Assembly: GCA_006538405.1 (NCBI GenBank)
Contig: BJKQ01000014.1
Location: 744,001 to 808,000, forward strand
DNA: 64,000 nucleotides
Source of the DNA: Hansfordia pulvinata
Lineage: Eukaryota > Ascomycota > Sordariomycetes > Xylariales
Reading direction: 5' to 3'
Part shown: piece by piece, positions 22,805-34,814 of the stretch
How positions within the stretch are numbered: position 1 is the stretch's first letter
How the letters are laid out: every line of letters starts with the position of its first letter
Translations under genes and position numbers: made by a program
Notes under the pieces: model-generated
Databases searched by the model: none
What the model saw: only the letters and a program-made list of their open reading frames with translations
What the model was told of the DNA's origin: nothing

Positions 22805-24653
22805 AACTCACAATCAGAGAGAAGCGGTGGGTGATGGCCAGGAAGATCTCGGTCTGCAGGTGCTCGGCGTCCGGGGGGATCTCCTCCCTCTCCTTGCCCT
22901 CGGGGGCGAGGATCTTGAAGGCGTAGAAGATGTTGTTGACGACGGTGGAGACGAGCTCGAGGAAGTCGCGCATGGCGTCGCCGTAGCCGTCCTGGGCCGG
23001 GTCGACGTTGGCCCACAGCGCCTCGGGGATGGCGCGGATGCCCTTGTAGACCTCCTCGAGGCTCTCGTTGGTCTCGGCGACGTCCTCGGCCTTGTACTGC
23101 TTGAGGAAGCCGGCCATGAAGTCCTCGACCGACTTGGCGACGTCCTCGGAGGAAGGGTTGTTGCTGTTGCTTCCCCCCTCCGCCGCCGTCGCCGACGACA
23201 GGCCGAACATGGCGCGCTCGAGCTGGGGCAGCCACTTCTCCGTGTCCTCGAGGATGCGGGCCCAGATGACAAACTTGCCCATGCCCTCGAGGAAGAGGAC
23301 GAGGGCGACGTGCAGGGGCAGGTGGATGGAGGTCCACCAGACCTGGTGGGCCTCGTACATGGAGTCGCCGTGCTCGTCGTGGTGGAAGAAGTCAAAGTAG
23401 AGCTGGAAGACGACGTAGATGAGGGCGGTGGCGGCGATGACGATGCCGATGAGCTGGGCGCTCCAGACGGCCTGGTCGCCCTTGACGTACGTGTCCTGGA
23501 CCAGCAGCCCCACGTTCTTGGACAGGATGATGGCGCCCTCGCCGAGGATGATGAGGGTCAGCAGGTTCATGCGCTCGCCGAGGTGGGTGCCGACGAAGCT
23601 GAGGACGCGGCTCAGCTGGGAGAAGCCGAGGTGGACGGCGACCTCGAGGACGCCGACGACGTACCAGACGACGTAGACGCGGCTGCTCTTGTAGTCGGCG
23701 TAGCGGAACGTGATGCCCAGGTACACGGCGGACGCGGCCAGGCACAGCGCCGCGCTGACGGCCATGGGCCTCCACCCGTCGACGTACCGGCGCACCTGCC
23801 ACGTCGTCAGCGAGTACTGCAGGCACAGCGTGAAGCGCGACACGGCCAGGAACAGCGACATGGTCTGGAAGATGGCCTTGATCTGGTCGTCCGGGTTGAA
23901 GCTCGTCCCGATCTCCGCGAACCCCACCATCACCCCGAGGTGCACCCCGCGCGCGCACCGCTCGAACACGCTGTCCGCCGTGAACCGCACGTCCCAGATG
24001 GTGACGGAGAGCCATGTCGTCCACAGGAGGCTTTTGGATTGATATCAGCAAAAGCTAACTAAGAGGGGGGGGAGAAGGCATGGGTGTGTATAGTAGATAA
24101 GGTAGTTCAAGTGAGACAATAAAAAAAAAGACAAAAATCGACTTATATACTCACGTGAGGAAGCCGATGAAGCTGTATAGTTGCTCAACGGTGGAAATCT
24201 CGTGGATCGTCGTAAAGACGTTCAGGTTTGCCACGAAGAACAGGTCGTAGAACAACTGTTGTTCACACAAGAGGGGCAGCCCAGGTCAGTTCATCAGTCC
24301 ATCAGTCCATCAGTGAATGATCCCCTGTCCCCGGGACGAATCGAACCGAGAGGCCAGGTGAGTGAAGGGAGGTGGGACAGCAGCAAAGCAAAGGGCCCCC
24401 GGTCCATACTACGAACCTCGAAATTGGTGGCAGCCTCGTTCTTGGTGAAGACGGGCAGGTCGAGGATCTTGCCGCCCTTGGTCTTCTGGACGGGGTGCTC
24501 GTGCAGCTCATGGTCGTCGCCGTCGCCGTCGTGACTATCGTGGCGGCTGTGGCCGTGGCTGCTGCCGTGGCGGCCCTTCTGCCCGGGCTTGGCAACCCTG
24601 GACGCGACGGGGCGCAGGTGGACCTGGGTATACTCGAGATCGCTGTGCAACAT
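21888..24653 (-). CDS. LtrA-family (low temperature requirement A-like) multipass membrane protein
   Basis: Intact four-exon gene, 792 aa: 24653-24417, 24255-24155, 24030-22812 and 22709-21888, all phases consistent. The N-terminus is a His/Asp-rich soluble segment (SSHGHSRHDSHDGDGDDHE). Exon 2 carries the diagnostic LFYDLFFVANLNVF motif of the LtrA family (PF06772-type). Then follow LLWTTWLSVTIWDVRFTADS, HLGERMNLLTLIILGEGAI and many hydrophobic segments, about ten membrane spans in all. Exon 4 ends in a long Ser/Gly/His-rich cytosolic-type tail. The bacterial name comes from Listeria; the fungal role is not established, so no function is assigned. The last intron (22710-22811) consists largely of a (CT)n repeat on the coding strand with a CTAAC branch-point-like sequence before its acceptor. 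Confidence 0.9.
22731..22800. repeat. (GA)35 microsatellite inside the last LtrA-gene intron
   Basis: About 35 GA units occupy roughly 70 of the 102 intron bases. On the coding strand this is a (CT)n polypyrimidine tract between donor and branch point. Variation in its length would change intron size without touching the protein. Confidence 0.95.
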
Positions 24654-25072
24654 GCTGGCTGGCGGGCGGGCGGGCGGGCGAGGCAGCCCTGTGAGGGAGC
24701 TTAAGTATCACCTCTAGGTAGGTAAGGTAAGTTATTAGGTGGTGGCACGAGCGAGAGCCGCAAGCAAGCAAGCAAGCAAGCGAGAAGGAGAGCAGAGGCA
24801 GGCCGAGAAGAGGAAGAGAAGGTCGGTTTAGCCAGCGCCAAGCAACGCCCGCAGTTCTTGGCCCGGCTGCTAGCGAAAGCAGAGTCGTGAAGCGGAGCGG
24901 AGCGCGAAGGGGTGTGCCGATTCGATTCGGTGGCAGGAGGGCAGATATAATAAGGATAAAATGAATAAGAATCTCTACTCGTACATGCAGGTAACCCAGA
25001 CCCAGAGCGAGATTCGTTGGCGCAGGCTGGGCTGGGCTGAGCGGGCGTGGCACAGCGGCGCGCGTTGGACCA

Positions 25073-25094
25073 CCCCCCCCCCCCCCCCCCCCCC
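25073..25094. repeat. C22 homopolymer
   Basis: A run of 22 C in the LtrA-gene upstream region. Its true length is uncertain given the apparent homopolymer errors in this assembly. Confidence 0.85.
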
Positions 25095-28000
25095 TGCCCG
25101 ATCAAGATGGATCTTTTTCTCGTTGGTTCAAGTTTGTTATTAGTAGGTCGGCGAGGTTATTAGTACGAGTAAGGTAGATACGCGTATAACTAGGTACCTA
25201 CACCTTGGGTCTGAGAGCTGGTACGAGTAGGCAGCTTGCCAACTAACTACTACTCGCAATATGACTGTGATGAGTCTTTGTTTCCCTCCTCCTCCTCCCC
25301 CTCCTCCTTCTTCTTCTCTCTCTTTTCCTCTCCCTCTCATCACTCTCTCTCTTCTCCTGCGGTCAGATACTCGTCAAAGTGGAGTCGCGTCTTCTTATCG
25401 TATCTGGATCTATAAAAGAGCGAGTCCAGCCACGGCCAGCCAGACTCGTCGGGGACTCGACTTGCACTACAGAAGGCAGAACAGACCCTGGCCTTTCCGG
25501 GTTAGGCATCGTCAAGGCAGCCGATCCTCAGCTCAGCCCCTTCGGCCTGCGGGTCGGGTCAGTCAGCCCCAGAAAAACGCCAGCGCAGAAGGGGGAAAGA
25601 GGAGGAGGAGGAGAAGGCGACCAGGAGCTCAAGCTAGGTGCTAGGGTAGGGCTGAGCAGTCAGGCACAGGTCAGGTACTCGTAGCGTAGGCAGCCAGCAG
25701 CGTACTCGGGCGGCCAGTCTCTCCAGCTCCTCCTCTTCCGCCTCCGCCTCCGCCTCCACCTCCACCTCTGGGCCCACGCCACCGGACTTTTCGCTCTTTC
25801 ATCTTGGAGGTGCCCACTCTGGCGGCCGCAGCTACGAGACGAGTACGTGCTCCGTCAAGCAATGACAATTATCAGAATTATCAGAAGCAGCTACGAAGAA
25901 ATAGGGCCAGCAGGCAAGCACCTCAAGCAACAATACTATAATGACTACGGTACGAGTACTCCCAACTAATCCTACCCTGCCACGTCCTGCCACCCTGCCA
26001 CGCCACGCCTGCCTGTCACACCGGATCAAGAGTGGGCTGGCGGAGGACAGGGGCCGGGCTGCGAGTACCAGCCGACTACGAGCATCTCGAATTCTTCAGA
26101 TCGAGTCGCAGCTGGGTCGAAGCACTTGGCTGCCCGTTGACAGAAGCAGGCAGTTCAGAAGATGCCAGTGTCCAGATGGTCTCGGCATCATGTAGATGGG
26201 GGTTGTTCCCAGCGACAGCGAATCTGGAAATATGTACGTTTGTGGACAGGTACTCGTCAAAGGCAGGTACGAGGTACATGTACCAAGCGAGGTCCCCACT
26301 CCGGGATCACCACATTGCAAATACCAGGGTGGCTGGCACAGCTCGCAGGCAGACGGCCACTGCCGTGTCTGCCTGGGAGGCCGGCAGGATTCGTGATTCG
26401 ATTGATTGATTCTAGATGTTTTGTTCCGACTCTCAGGCACGGAGGGTCGGTGGCCTCGGCATCCATGCTCGATAGCTCGTCGATTGAGATGCGGAATGAC
26501 CCTGCGAGTATGTAGCTTCTCATCACGCACTCGTACTCCGTACGCGTATCTTAGATACCTCTGAGTATCTGGGCTAGCATTCGGTCGGCAGTGGCTGCAA
26601 AGTCGGAGGGGAACGATTGGAACCCCTGTTCTGCCCTGTCGTCCCCTCCCTGCCAGCGCATCGGACCGCATCCACGTACCGCAGCCCTAGGCGCCCGACT
26701 GTATCTAGGCGCTCGACTGAAGACGACTCGCAGAACCTACCCACCAGTCGGGGTTTGTCGCATTGGAGGCCGCTGCTGCGCTGTGCTTTCAAGCCTCACG
26801 TAAGACGCCCCGGGCACGATGCAGATCACGGAATGATTTGTTGGAGGTGTGCTGATAACGACAACGACCACAGCCATGCACCCTTGGAACTCGCAGGTTC
26901 ACTAATACGCGTTAGGTACGGTCCTGTGTAGGTACCTTACTTAATAAATCGCGAGTACTCGTACAGGTACCTTAAGGAAAGGCGGGAACAGGCCATCTAC
27001 GCGGTTGCAGGCCGGAGTTTTGTTACCCCTGTCAGGTAGTGCATTAGCGTAGATTTGAGACGCTTAGTCTCTCAGGGTAGATTTCAAGTGAGTATAACAA
27101 GGACCTGATATGGCTAAAATCCCTTGACTTTCCCCTCTCAGCACCAGAATCTGACCCATATATCGCGCCTTATTAGGCTAGAGCAATGGGAGGTACGAGC
27201 TCCACTTGCATAACTCACCCATGCGACCTTGTACGGAGTACTTAAATGAAACCAGTGCTGGAAAAACAAGGCGAGTCCCGCTATGCCGCTTCCGGTGCTC
27301 CTCTCGGATTGATAGGACGGCAGGGCTGCTGATTGGGCTCAGCTTAGGTATCTCTCAAGGAGTACATATCAAGATCCGATACAGATACCTGTCAGATAAC
27401 TTACAGCTGGCCCCCCAAGGCAACGTGCGACCTCAGTAAGGTGTACCTTGAGTAATTTCTGCGAGTACCGATCAAGATATCGCAATCTTTGAGCCAGCAG
27501 TCCGTCAATCCAGCAGCCCTCCAATCATCCATCTCGTTCAGAGGCGATCCGGCGTTGACTGCGCCGCAACCTACCGTCCATATCTCCGGCGGCGTTGTTA
27601 AAATAGAAATGCGCTCCAACTGACCCACACCATGGAAATCAGTACGAGTACCGTAACTAATGCATGCGTGCAGGCTCGGGGGACTGATGACTGACCGCTG
27701 GCAGCATCAACATTAAGTGGGAACGAAGCGCACGGATCTTGTTGGCAGCTGGGGCGCTGCACTGCCTCAGCAGCAGCGGCGGCAGCCGTAGCAGCAGCAG
27801 TACGAGATGAGCAACCACGTGGGCAGACGATTGGATGAGAACTGTCGCGGGGTGATATGCCAGCCATCAGATCAGTGACGATCGTGAGAGAGCGCACACC
27901 AGCGGCAGTCTGATCGACTGACAATGCCTACACAGTCCCGAGTCCTTGGACCCAACTACTCGTAACGCTACCTTCCTTACCTTATTATCCAAGGTGCACG

Positions 28001-29225
28001 GAGCAGGTATTCGTAGACCCGTGTGACGCGACGGCTCCTTGACTTCAATTATTGTAAATTAGACAAACCAACTGGCCCCCTTGGACTTGCAAGACCCGCC
28101 CCGCTACTCGTAGTACAGATACCGGTAGACGCAGCGCTTGCGGAGCAGCACAGCCGCGCCTAGCTCGCCTCTCTGTCATGGCTTCGAATGACCAGTGGCC
28201 GTTTCCGCGAAAGGAAGAGGCTTGAGAGGGGGGGGATCTCGCGCGGCGTGCTTCGTCGCCGGCCAGGTACTTCTCGTCAGATATTCCGTGTCTCGGTGAA
28301 GCAGCATCTCGGGCCTCGAGGCACGGACACGGTCCCGTCCTAGCCCCCTCCTCGAGCCATCATGACCCTTGTAACCGAGTGCGAAGTTGGTTCACATGTG
28401 AAAAAAGAAGAAGTCAAAAACTGAAAAGGGAGGTAAAAGAGAGAGGGAGAGAGAAAGGAGCCTGGTAGAGAAAGAAGTGACAACACGCAGCGACAGGTGA
28501 TCGGGAGGCCTGCGATGGTGGCCTCTCGGGAAGAAGACGGCGAAGGAGCTGAACGATCATCCATCAAATGGCCGGCCCTCGAAATGATGCGAGCTCCGAT
28601 TTGTGCACGAGTACGATACTGCGCTGCTGATGGCGACGGGGGGCGGCGCCCGCCGCCGGAAGCCCGAGCAATCTCCGGACGTGCTGACGCGAATGCGAAT
28701 GCGAGCGGTTGGTGGTGGTGGTGGTGGTGGCCATCAAACAACAACAATTCTGCCAGGAAGGACGTATTCTGCAGCCACCCGTCGTTAGCATTCGTTTATC
28801 CATCTGCTTCTGCTTATTCTTCGTTCTGGCCGATTTGACGTGGCCAGATGTTCTTCGTCGCCCTTCCGGAGCCAGCCAGTCACAGCAATGCGATGTCTGC
28901 CTGCTATGATTAAATTTCACTCGACTGGTCTATTCCCACGTCCAGTGATATATATGTCCTCGAACATACCGCATTCACATACAGGCAGCGTCAAGTAGAG
29001 CCTGATGAGTCAGACAGCACAGCAGTCAGTGGATAAACCCCTTCGATCGCCGAGCCCCGTGACAGCCTGGTGGGCCGACCGGCTCCGTTGCCGCCGCCGT
29101 CCCGGCCGCTCTCCTCGGGCCCCCAATCGCACTCCTCCCCCCCCCGGCCGACGGCGCTCCAGCATGGGCTCAGGATCTGCAAACGTCTACCGCCGCCGCC
29201 GCCACCCGGCCGACCGTCACGTACC

Positions 29226-29950
29226 TAGATAGGACCCCAAAACGGTCGTGCGTCCCGTAATGTACGAGTAGTTGGACCCGACGCCGCGTGCATAGTCCTC
29301 GTACGTCACGTCCCCTTGTGTGACCACCGACGACCCCCGCCCCGTCACGTCCCGGCCATGGGGCCAGCTGCAGGGCCGTGTAGGTCATGACGGCCGAAGG
29401 CCTGTTGTTGTGGGAGAGAGGGTCATTAGCTTTTCTTTCTGTAGGTTCTTAGCTTAAGGGGATAGGGGTATACATATATGTGTGTGTGCGCCAATGGGCG
29501 AGACCAGAGATCTGGCGAAGGAGGCTGGCTGAATAGAAATGATACCTAGTATAGAAGAAGAAGAAGAAGAAAAAGAAGGGAGACTGAGAGGGAGGGGGAA
29601 GAGAAGGAGAGAAATCTTACCGCAGCGGCAATGGTGGCATAGCCGTCCAGACAGAAGCGCATACCAGACCGCGACAGGCAAAGGAACAGCCTGCTGGCGG
29701 TCGAGAGCACGATGGCGGCGACCTACGACGGGCACGCCCGCGGCGATCCCCGGCGTCCGGGCCGCGTAGTAGGCGGAGAAGCTGGGGCCGGAGCCCGAAG
29801 ACGGCGCCGGCCTGTCAGCGGCCTATGAGTAACCCAGCATCGGGTCGGCGTCCGCCATGTCCGCCGTCTCGATGGAGCGCCCGCCCACGTAGAAGACGTC
29901 GCGCTGGCTGGTGCGCCACCCGCAGACACGGGCAGTCCGCCCGTGGCCAC
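29226..29950 (-). pseudogene. Possible decayed multi-exon gene
   Basis: Minus-strand segments read like protein but cannot be joined. One reads WRTSQRDVFYVGG...DADPMLGYS and then meets a stop near 29826. A second (about 29640-29730) is hydrophobic and ends at a GTAAGA donor-like site. A third (about 29230-29400), after a CAACAACAG acceptor-like site, reads PSAVMTYTALQL, then after a shift of one base GDVTYEDYARGVGSNYSYITG, ending at a GTACGT donor-like site. The family is not recognised. Unlike the other broken genes, joining would need a base removed and a stop ignored, which argues for true decay. This may also be chance. Confidence 0.25.
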
Positions 29951-31754
29951 GCCTCCTCTGAGTTTGAGTTCGTCATGTATCGTGGCGTGGCGTGGTATGG
30001 TAGAGAATGGACGAGGCCAGGAGCCACTCGGATTTTGAACCAGGAAGGTATGGGGTTGAGTGTACTCGTACAGTACAGAGAGGAATCGGATACAACCAAG
30101 ATCAGACTCGGGGAAAGGCGGACAGTCTGATGTCTTATTACATCGTTATTCCCTTCCACTCCTACTTCATCACCCAATACGAGTATGCCTGCCCCACGAG
30201 ACTCCCCGGGAAGAAACGCGCACTCTGCGACAATGGAAACAGACGACTTATCGAATTCGTTTCTCGTGCAGAGCAGCAAATGAACATCTCGGACACGCCT
30301 CCTGGAGTCGGACGTCGCCACGAACTCGAGCCCTTGCCTTTCCCCCCCATGTTGGAGGACTGCGCTTCGACGGCGTGCTTGGAAGCCGTCGCGACTCCAG
30401 ATAAGACCAGAGGGTCCCCCACTGGATCACGCATGGCCTGCTTTGTACATGTAAATGTAGATACATGTAGGTAAGGAGATGGACCGAGAAAGCCCTCGGG
30501 AAACGATGCGCTGCACGGGGTGGCAAGCAGCGATTCGCATCAATCAGCAGAGAGAGCCCTGCGCACTACAGACCTTGTGGACTTCAAGGCCTTATGCCCC
30601 CTCGGGCGTATCAAGCCAAGCAGCTGCCTCTCAAAGCTGTGTCATGAGATTTTCCACTGTTCAAAACCCTGCCACGACTCCAGACCGACCCGTTGTTTGC
30701 GACGACGGACGCTGGATTTCACTGGAGGTCACATTGATCCCCTGGCAGTTGGTGTCGCAATAGGGATTATCTTCCTTCAATTGCATACGGGGGGTGGTTG
30801 ACTTCACATAAGTACTACTCCTGGATAGGCACATGTAGTGAATACATCATTGAAGGCATGTAGATACCTCATTTGTGATTTACCGTACCAATTGATGTCC
30901 ACTACGACACCTCGGATATCGCACCGTAAGACTGCACACTGCCAAGGGCGAGGTGCACTGCCGAGCTCAACCAGCACGCAGGCAGGAGAGCGCTAACTAG
31001 GACACACGGGCAAGGGTGGTGAGAGCCGCGGCAGTGGCCCGGCAAAAGAGAGGTTCAAAGCTTGTCGCTCGCCTCACATCACATCACCTCACCTCACTTG
31101 CGTCCCAAGCCCGGTCTCCGTCCCACCCACACCCGTCAGCGCTTGCCGATCGGCGCAGGGGCGGGTCGGGTCGGCTAATGTGGGGGAGCGGCAGGGTAAA
31201 GCAGAGCAGAGCAGTGCTGAGCAGGCGGGCGGGCGGGCGGGCCTCGTTCGAAGCGGCAAGCCGGCGGGGAACCTCGGCAGCCCCGGCGCGCGGCACTTTG
31301 GGGAAGGCAGCAGTTGGCTGTCTGAGGGTATGGATATAAGTACGGGTATAACTCCGCGGTGGCGCGCGTGGGATGAAGGGAGAAGGGCGGCATAGGTTTG
31401 ATTCCACCACCCCCACGCAACGCAATCGACGGTATCGCAAATCAAGAAGAGAGAGAGAGAGAGAGAAAAAGAGACAGAGAGACAGACACGGAATCAAAAC
31501 CAACAACCAACGAACCACTGGCTGGGCTGACCGCTGGATGACATAAGGCTTATTGTTCCTCACCCACCTACTCGTACCTTGCCTCCAACCCAGCCTCCAT
31601 CCTCCCCCGCCTTTCCCAACTGGATCGAGCCAACCCCAAGCGACGAGGTGAACAGATTCGCAGGCAGGTAACAGCAGACAGCGCAAGGACCGAGACCATA
31701 GTAGAAGAAGATTAAAAAAAAAAAAGGAGAAGAAGAGGCAATCAGGAGAAAAAC

Positions 31755-32837
31755 ATGGCAGACCGCGTTTCCCAGATCGCAGGCCAGCTCAACCACCCCC
31801 GCGGCCTGCTGGCCGGCCAGGTCGCCATCATCACCGGCAGCGGGCAGGGCATCGGCGCCGAAGCCGCCCGCCTCTTCGCCAACGAGGGTGCCAAGGTGGT
31901 CGTCTCCGACATTGACAGCGGTACGTGCCTCAGATATTTCGGGATGGCGGGGGTAAAGAAAACAGAGAAATGCCCCCCTCCCCTCCTCTTCTCGAGCGAG
32001 ACCACCAGGAAGATTAAAGACCACAAGAAGGAAAAAGGGCAATTTGTGTACCACTCACGGAACCTAAAACTAACCTGAACAATACGAAAACCCCCCCGAA
32101 ACAGCCAAGGCGAAGCAAGTCGCCGACTCCATCAACGCGGCGCGCGGCGTCGCCGCCGGCGGCAGCAGCGAGCCGGCGGCGATCGCGGTGCCCGGGGACG
32201 TGCTGGACGCGGCGTACGCGGACGAGCTGGTGGCGGCGGCGGCGGCGTTCCCGGGGGTAGGGGCAAGATCCACATCATCGTCAACAACGCGGGCTACACG
32301 TGGGACGGGGTGATCCACCGGATGGGCGACGCGCAGTGGGAGACGATGCTGGCGCTGCACGGGACGGCGCCCTTCCGGCTCGTGCGGGCCGCGGCGCCGC
32401 ACTTCCGCGTGCGCGACGGCGAGCCCAGGTGCGTCGTCGGCGTCAGCAGCACCTCGGGCGTCCACGGCAACGCGGGCCAGGCCAACTACGCGCTGGCCAA
32501 GGCCGGCGTCGTGGGCTTGGTCAAGACCATCGCCAAGGAGTGGGGGCCCCGGTTCGGCGTCCGGGCCAACGCCGTCGCCTTCGGGCACATCGAGACCCGG
32601 CTGACCGCGGCCAAGGAGGCGGGCGGGTTCGTCGAGGGGCCGGGAGGCGAGCGGATCGCGCTCGGGGTCCCGGGGGCCGGCGGCGACGCCGCCAGGGCCC
32701 GCGCCGCCGCCGACATCCCCCTCGGCCGCCCCGGGACCGCCACCGAGGCCGCCTCCGCCATCCTGGCCGTCTGCAGCCCGCTCTTCTCCTACGTCTCCGG
32801 CCAGACCATCATGGTCACGGGCGGGAGGAACATGTGA
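31755..32837 (+). CDS. FabG-like short-chain dehydrogenase/reductase (one frameshift)
   Basis: Two-exon SDR: 31755-31920 and 32105-32837 (GTACGT donor, ACAG acceptor), about 300 aa after bridging. It opens MADRVSQIAGQLNHPRGLLAGQVAIITG; the cofactor motif is TGSGQGIGAEAA (TGxxxGIG), followed by VVVSDID at the end of beta-2 (an acidic residue that usually favours NAD), the NNAG motif in IHIIVNNAGYTWDG, the catalytic-type serine in GVSSTSGVHGN, YALAK (YxxxK), and a C-terminal YVSGQTIMVTGG typical of FabG-like 3-oxoacyl reductases. Substrate is not predictable. The frame is lost at the G4 run 32260-32263; one added G joins AAFPGVG to KIHIIVNNAG. The stop codon lies inside the first copy of a 28-bp tandem repeat. 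Confidence 0.82.
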
Positions 32838-32900
32838 TAGTTCGGTGGGCGGGAGGAACATGTGATAGTTCGGTGGGCGGGAGGAACATGTGATCGGTCG
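32817..32900. repeat. 28-bp tandem repeat, three copies, overlapping the SDR stop codon
   Basis: Copies at 32817-32844, 32845-32872 and 32873-32900 share GGGCGGGAGGAACATGTGAT. The first copy encodes the last residues GGRNM and the TGA stop; the other two form the start of the 3' untranslated region. Copies 1 and 2 differ only at their first bases; copy 3 differs near its end. Confidence 0.92.
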
Positions 32901-33253
32901 GTGGCGGGCGGGTGCGTGTGTGCTTGATAGGTTGGCAGGGTTGAGCTCGTGCGATCGTGTCGGTGACGCAGGGCGCGGGATGACCTTGAAGAACTTATGT
33001 GGATAGTGGCCAGTGTGAAGTTTCTGTTGATAGCGTTGAGCGATGAACAATGATTCAAGTTTCCGAAGAAGCCTCCCATATCAGGTGCATCGCACCCGTA
33101 GACTTCGTACGAACATCACGCAGAGCACCAGCGAGCAGGAGCAAAAGGTCATTATATTTACGCGCTGAACAAAAAGAAGCGTCAAAAAAAAGGATCGTAT
33201 CCCCCTCCCGATAGCAGTGCTGACACCAAGCACCCCACACACCGCACACCCAT
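32901..33253. other. Convergent 3' intergenic region
   Basis: About 350 bp between the ends of the plus-strand SDR and minus-strand dpm1. It should hold both 3' untranslated regions. No gene or other structure stands out. Confidence 0.6.
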
Positions 33254-34065
<812 letters not shown>

Positions 34066-34814
34066 TGTGGGCTGTGTCGGAGGTTCGGGGGCTGAAAGGT
34101 GGTGTCGGAAACGCGCGGTGGGCGACAGAGGTGGTTAACGGTCGATTGGTAAGGAGTGGATGAAGTTGGCGATAGTTGCAAGATGGGCGTTGCGGCGGTC
34201 GACGGGGTGGATGAGAACACGCAGCGCCGTGCTAACTGCTGTGTCGCCATTCAGGGATGTCACTTGGTACCACTTTCTGGGACGCGGTGTGTCGCGTCTG
34301 TCTGGTGCAGGTGCGGCTCCACAAAAGTACATATGCAGCTGTGCCAGCATATTATGCATAGGAAGGTATTCATAATATGCACAGATACATGTATCATTCA
34401 ACTTACCGTCTCTTGCCCGTCGAACCGTCACAGCAGTCGTTACGGCGTGCACCTGCAGAGAAGGCAGGCGCAATTCAATGCTGTGATCTCAAGGAAAGAA
34501 CGACAGGGCGGCATGAACTCTGCTGAGTCACGATAGCGAATTACATCGCCGTCTTCTACGCTTCCACACCCTTCTTTGACGTTGGACCATGGCTGGAATG
34601 CCTTTCAGAAGACAACCCAAGAACACGCCGATACCACCCCTGAGGGACCGTCACCCCACTTCCACAGACAGCTCGAGTGGACCTGCTAGTCACTGCCGAT
34701 CCCTCCCCGTCCCATGTGTCGCGATCGCGACCCCGCCATAGCCCAGACACGCCCTGCCAACCTCGATAACTCCCACATCCACGACTCCGCGTCGCCTGGA
34801 CATGAGCTGACACC
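34066..34814. promoter_or_regulatory. Divergent promoter between dpm1 and the CSN8-domain gene
   Basis: The 749-bp gap between two divergent starts. It contains a perfect 10-bp inverted repeat with 14-nt spacer (34347-34356 GCATATTATG and 34371-34380 CATAATATGC), in an AT-rich patch of an otherwise GC-rich region. It could be a regulator site or hairpin; no direct evidence of function. Confidence 0.5.

Larger units (their letters stand above)
24654..31754. other. Seven-kilobase gene-poor region dense in short palindromic motifs
   Basis: No confident gene. The LtrA promoter lies at the left, the FabG-like SDR leader at the right. The motif TACTCGTA/TACGAGTA occurs near 24975, 25160, 25219, 25676, 25951, 26954, 27641, 27957, 28105, 29262, 30063 and 31568, and TACTCCGTA/TACGGAGTA near 26531 and 27231. 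AGGTACCT variants lie near 25192, 26930 and 26970. There is a C22 run at 25073-25094 and a GGT triplet repeat at about 28711-28730. Minus-strand gene debris may exist at 29.2-30.0 kb (separate entry). Confidence 0.6.

Noticed and set aside
21894..24062. Long plus-strand open frame (over 700 codons)
   Set aside because: It is antisense to the spliced LtrA-family gene, crosses its introns and the (GA)n repeat, and has GC-rich artefact composition.
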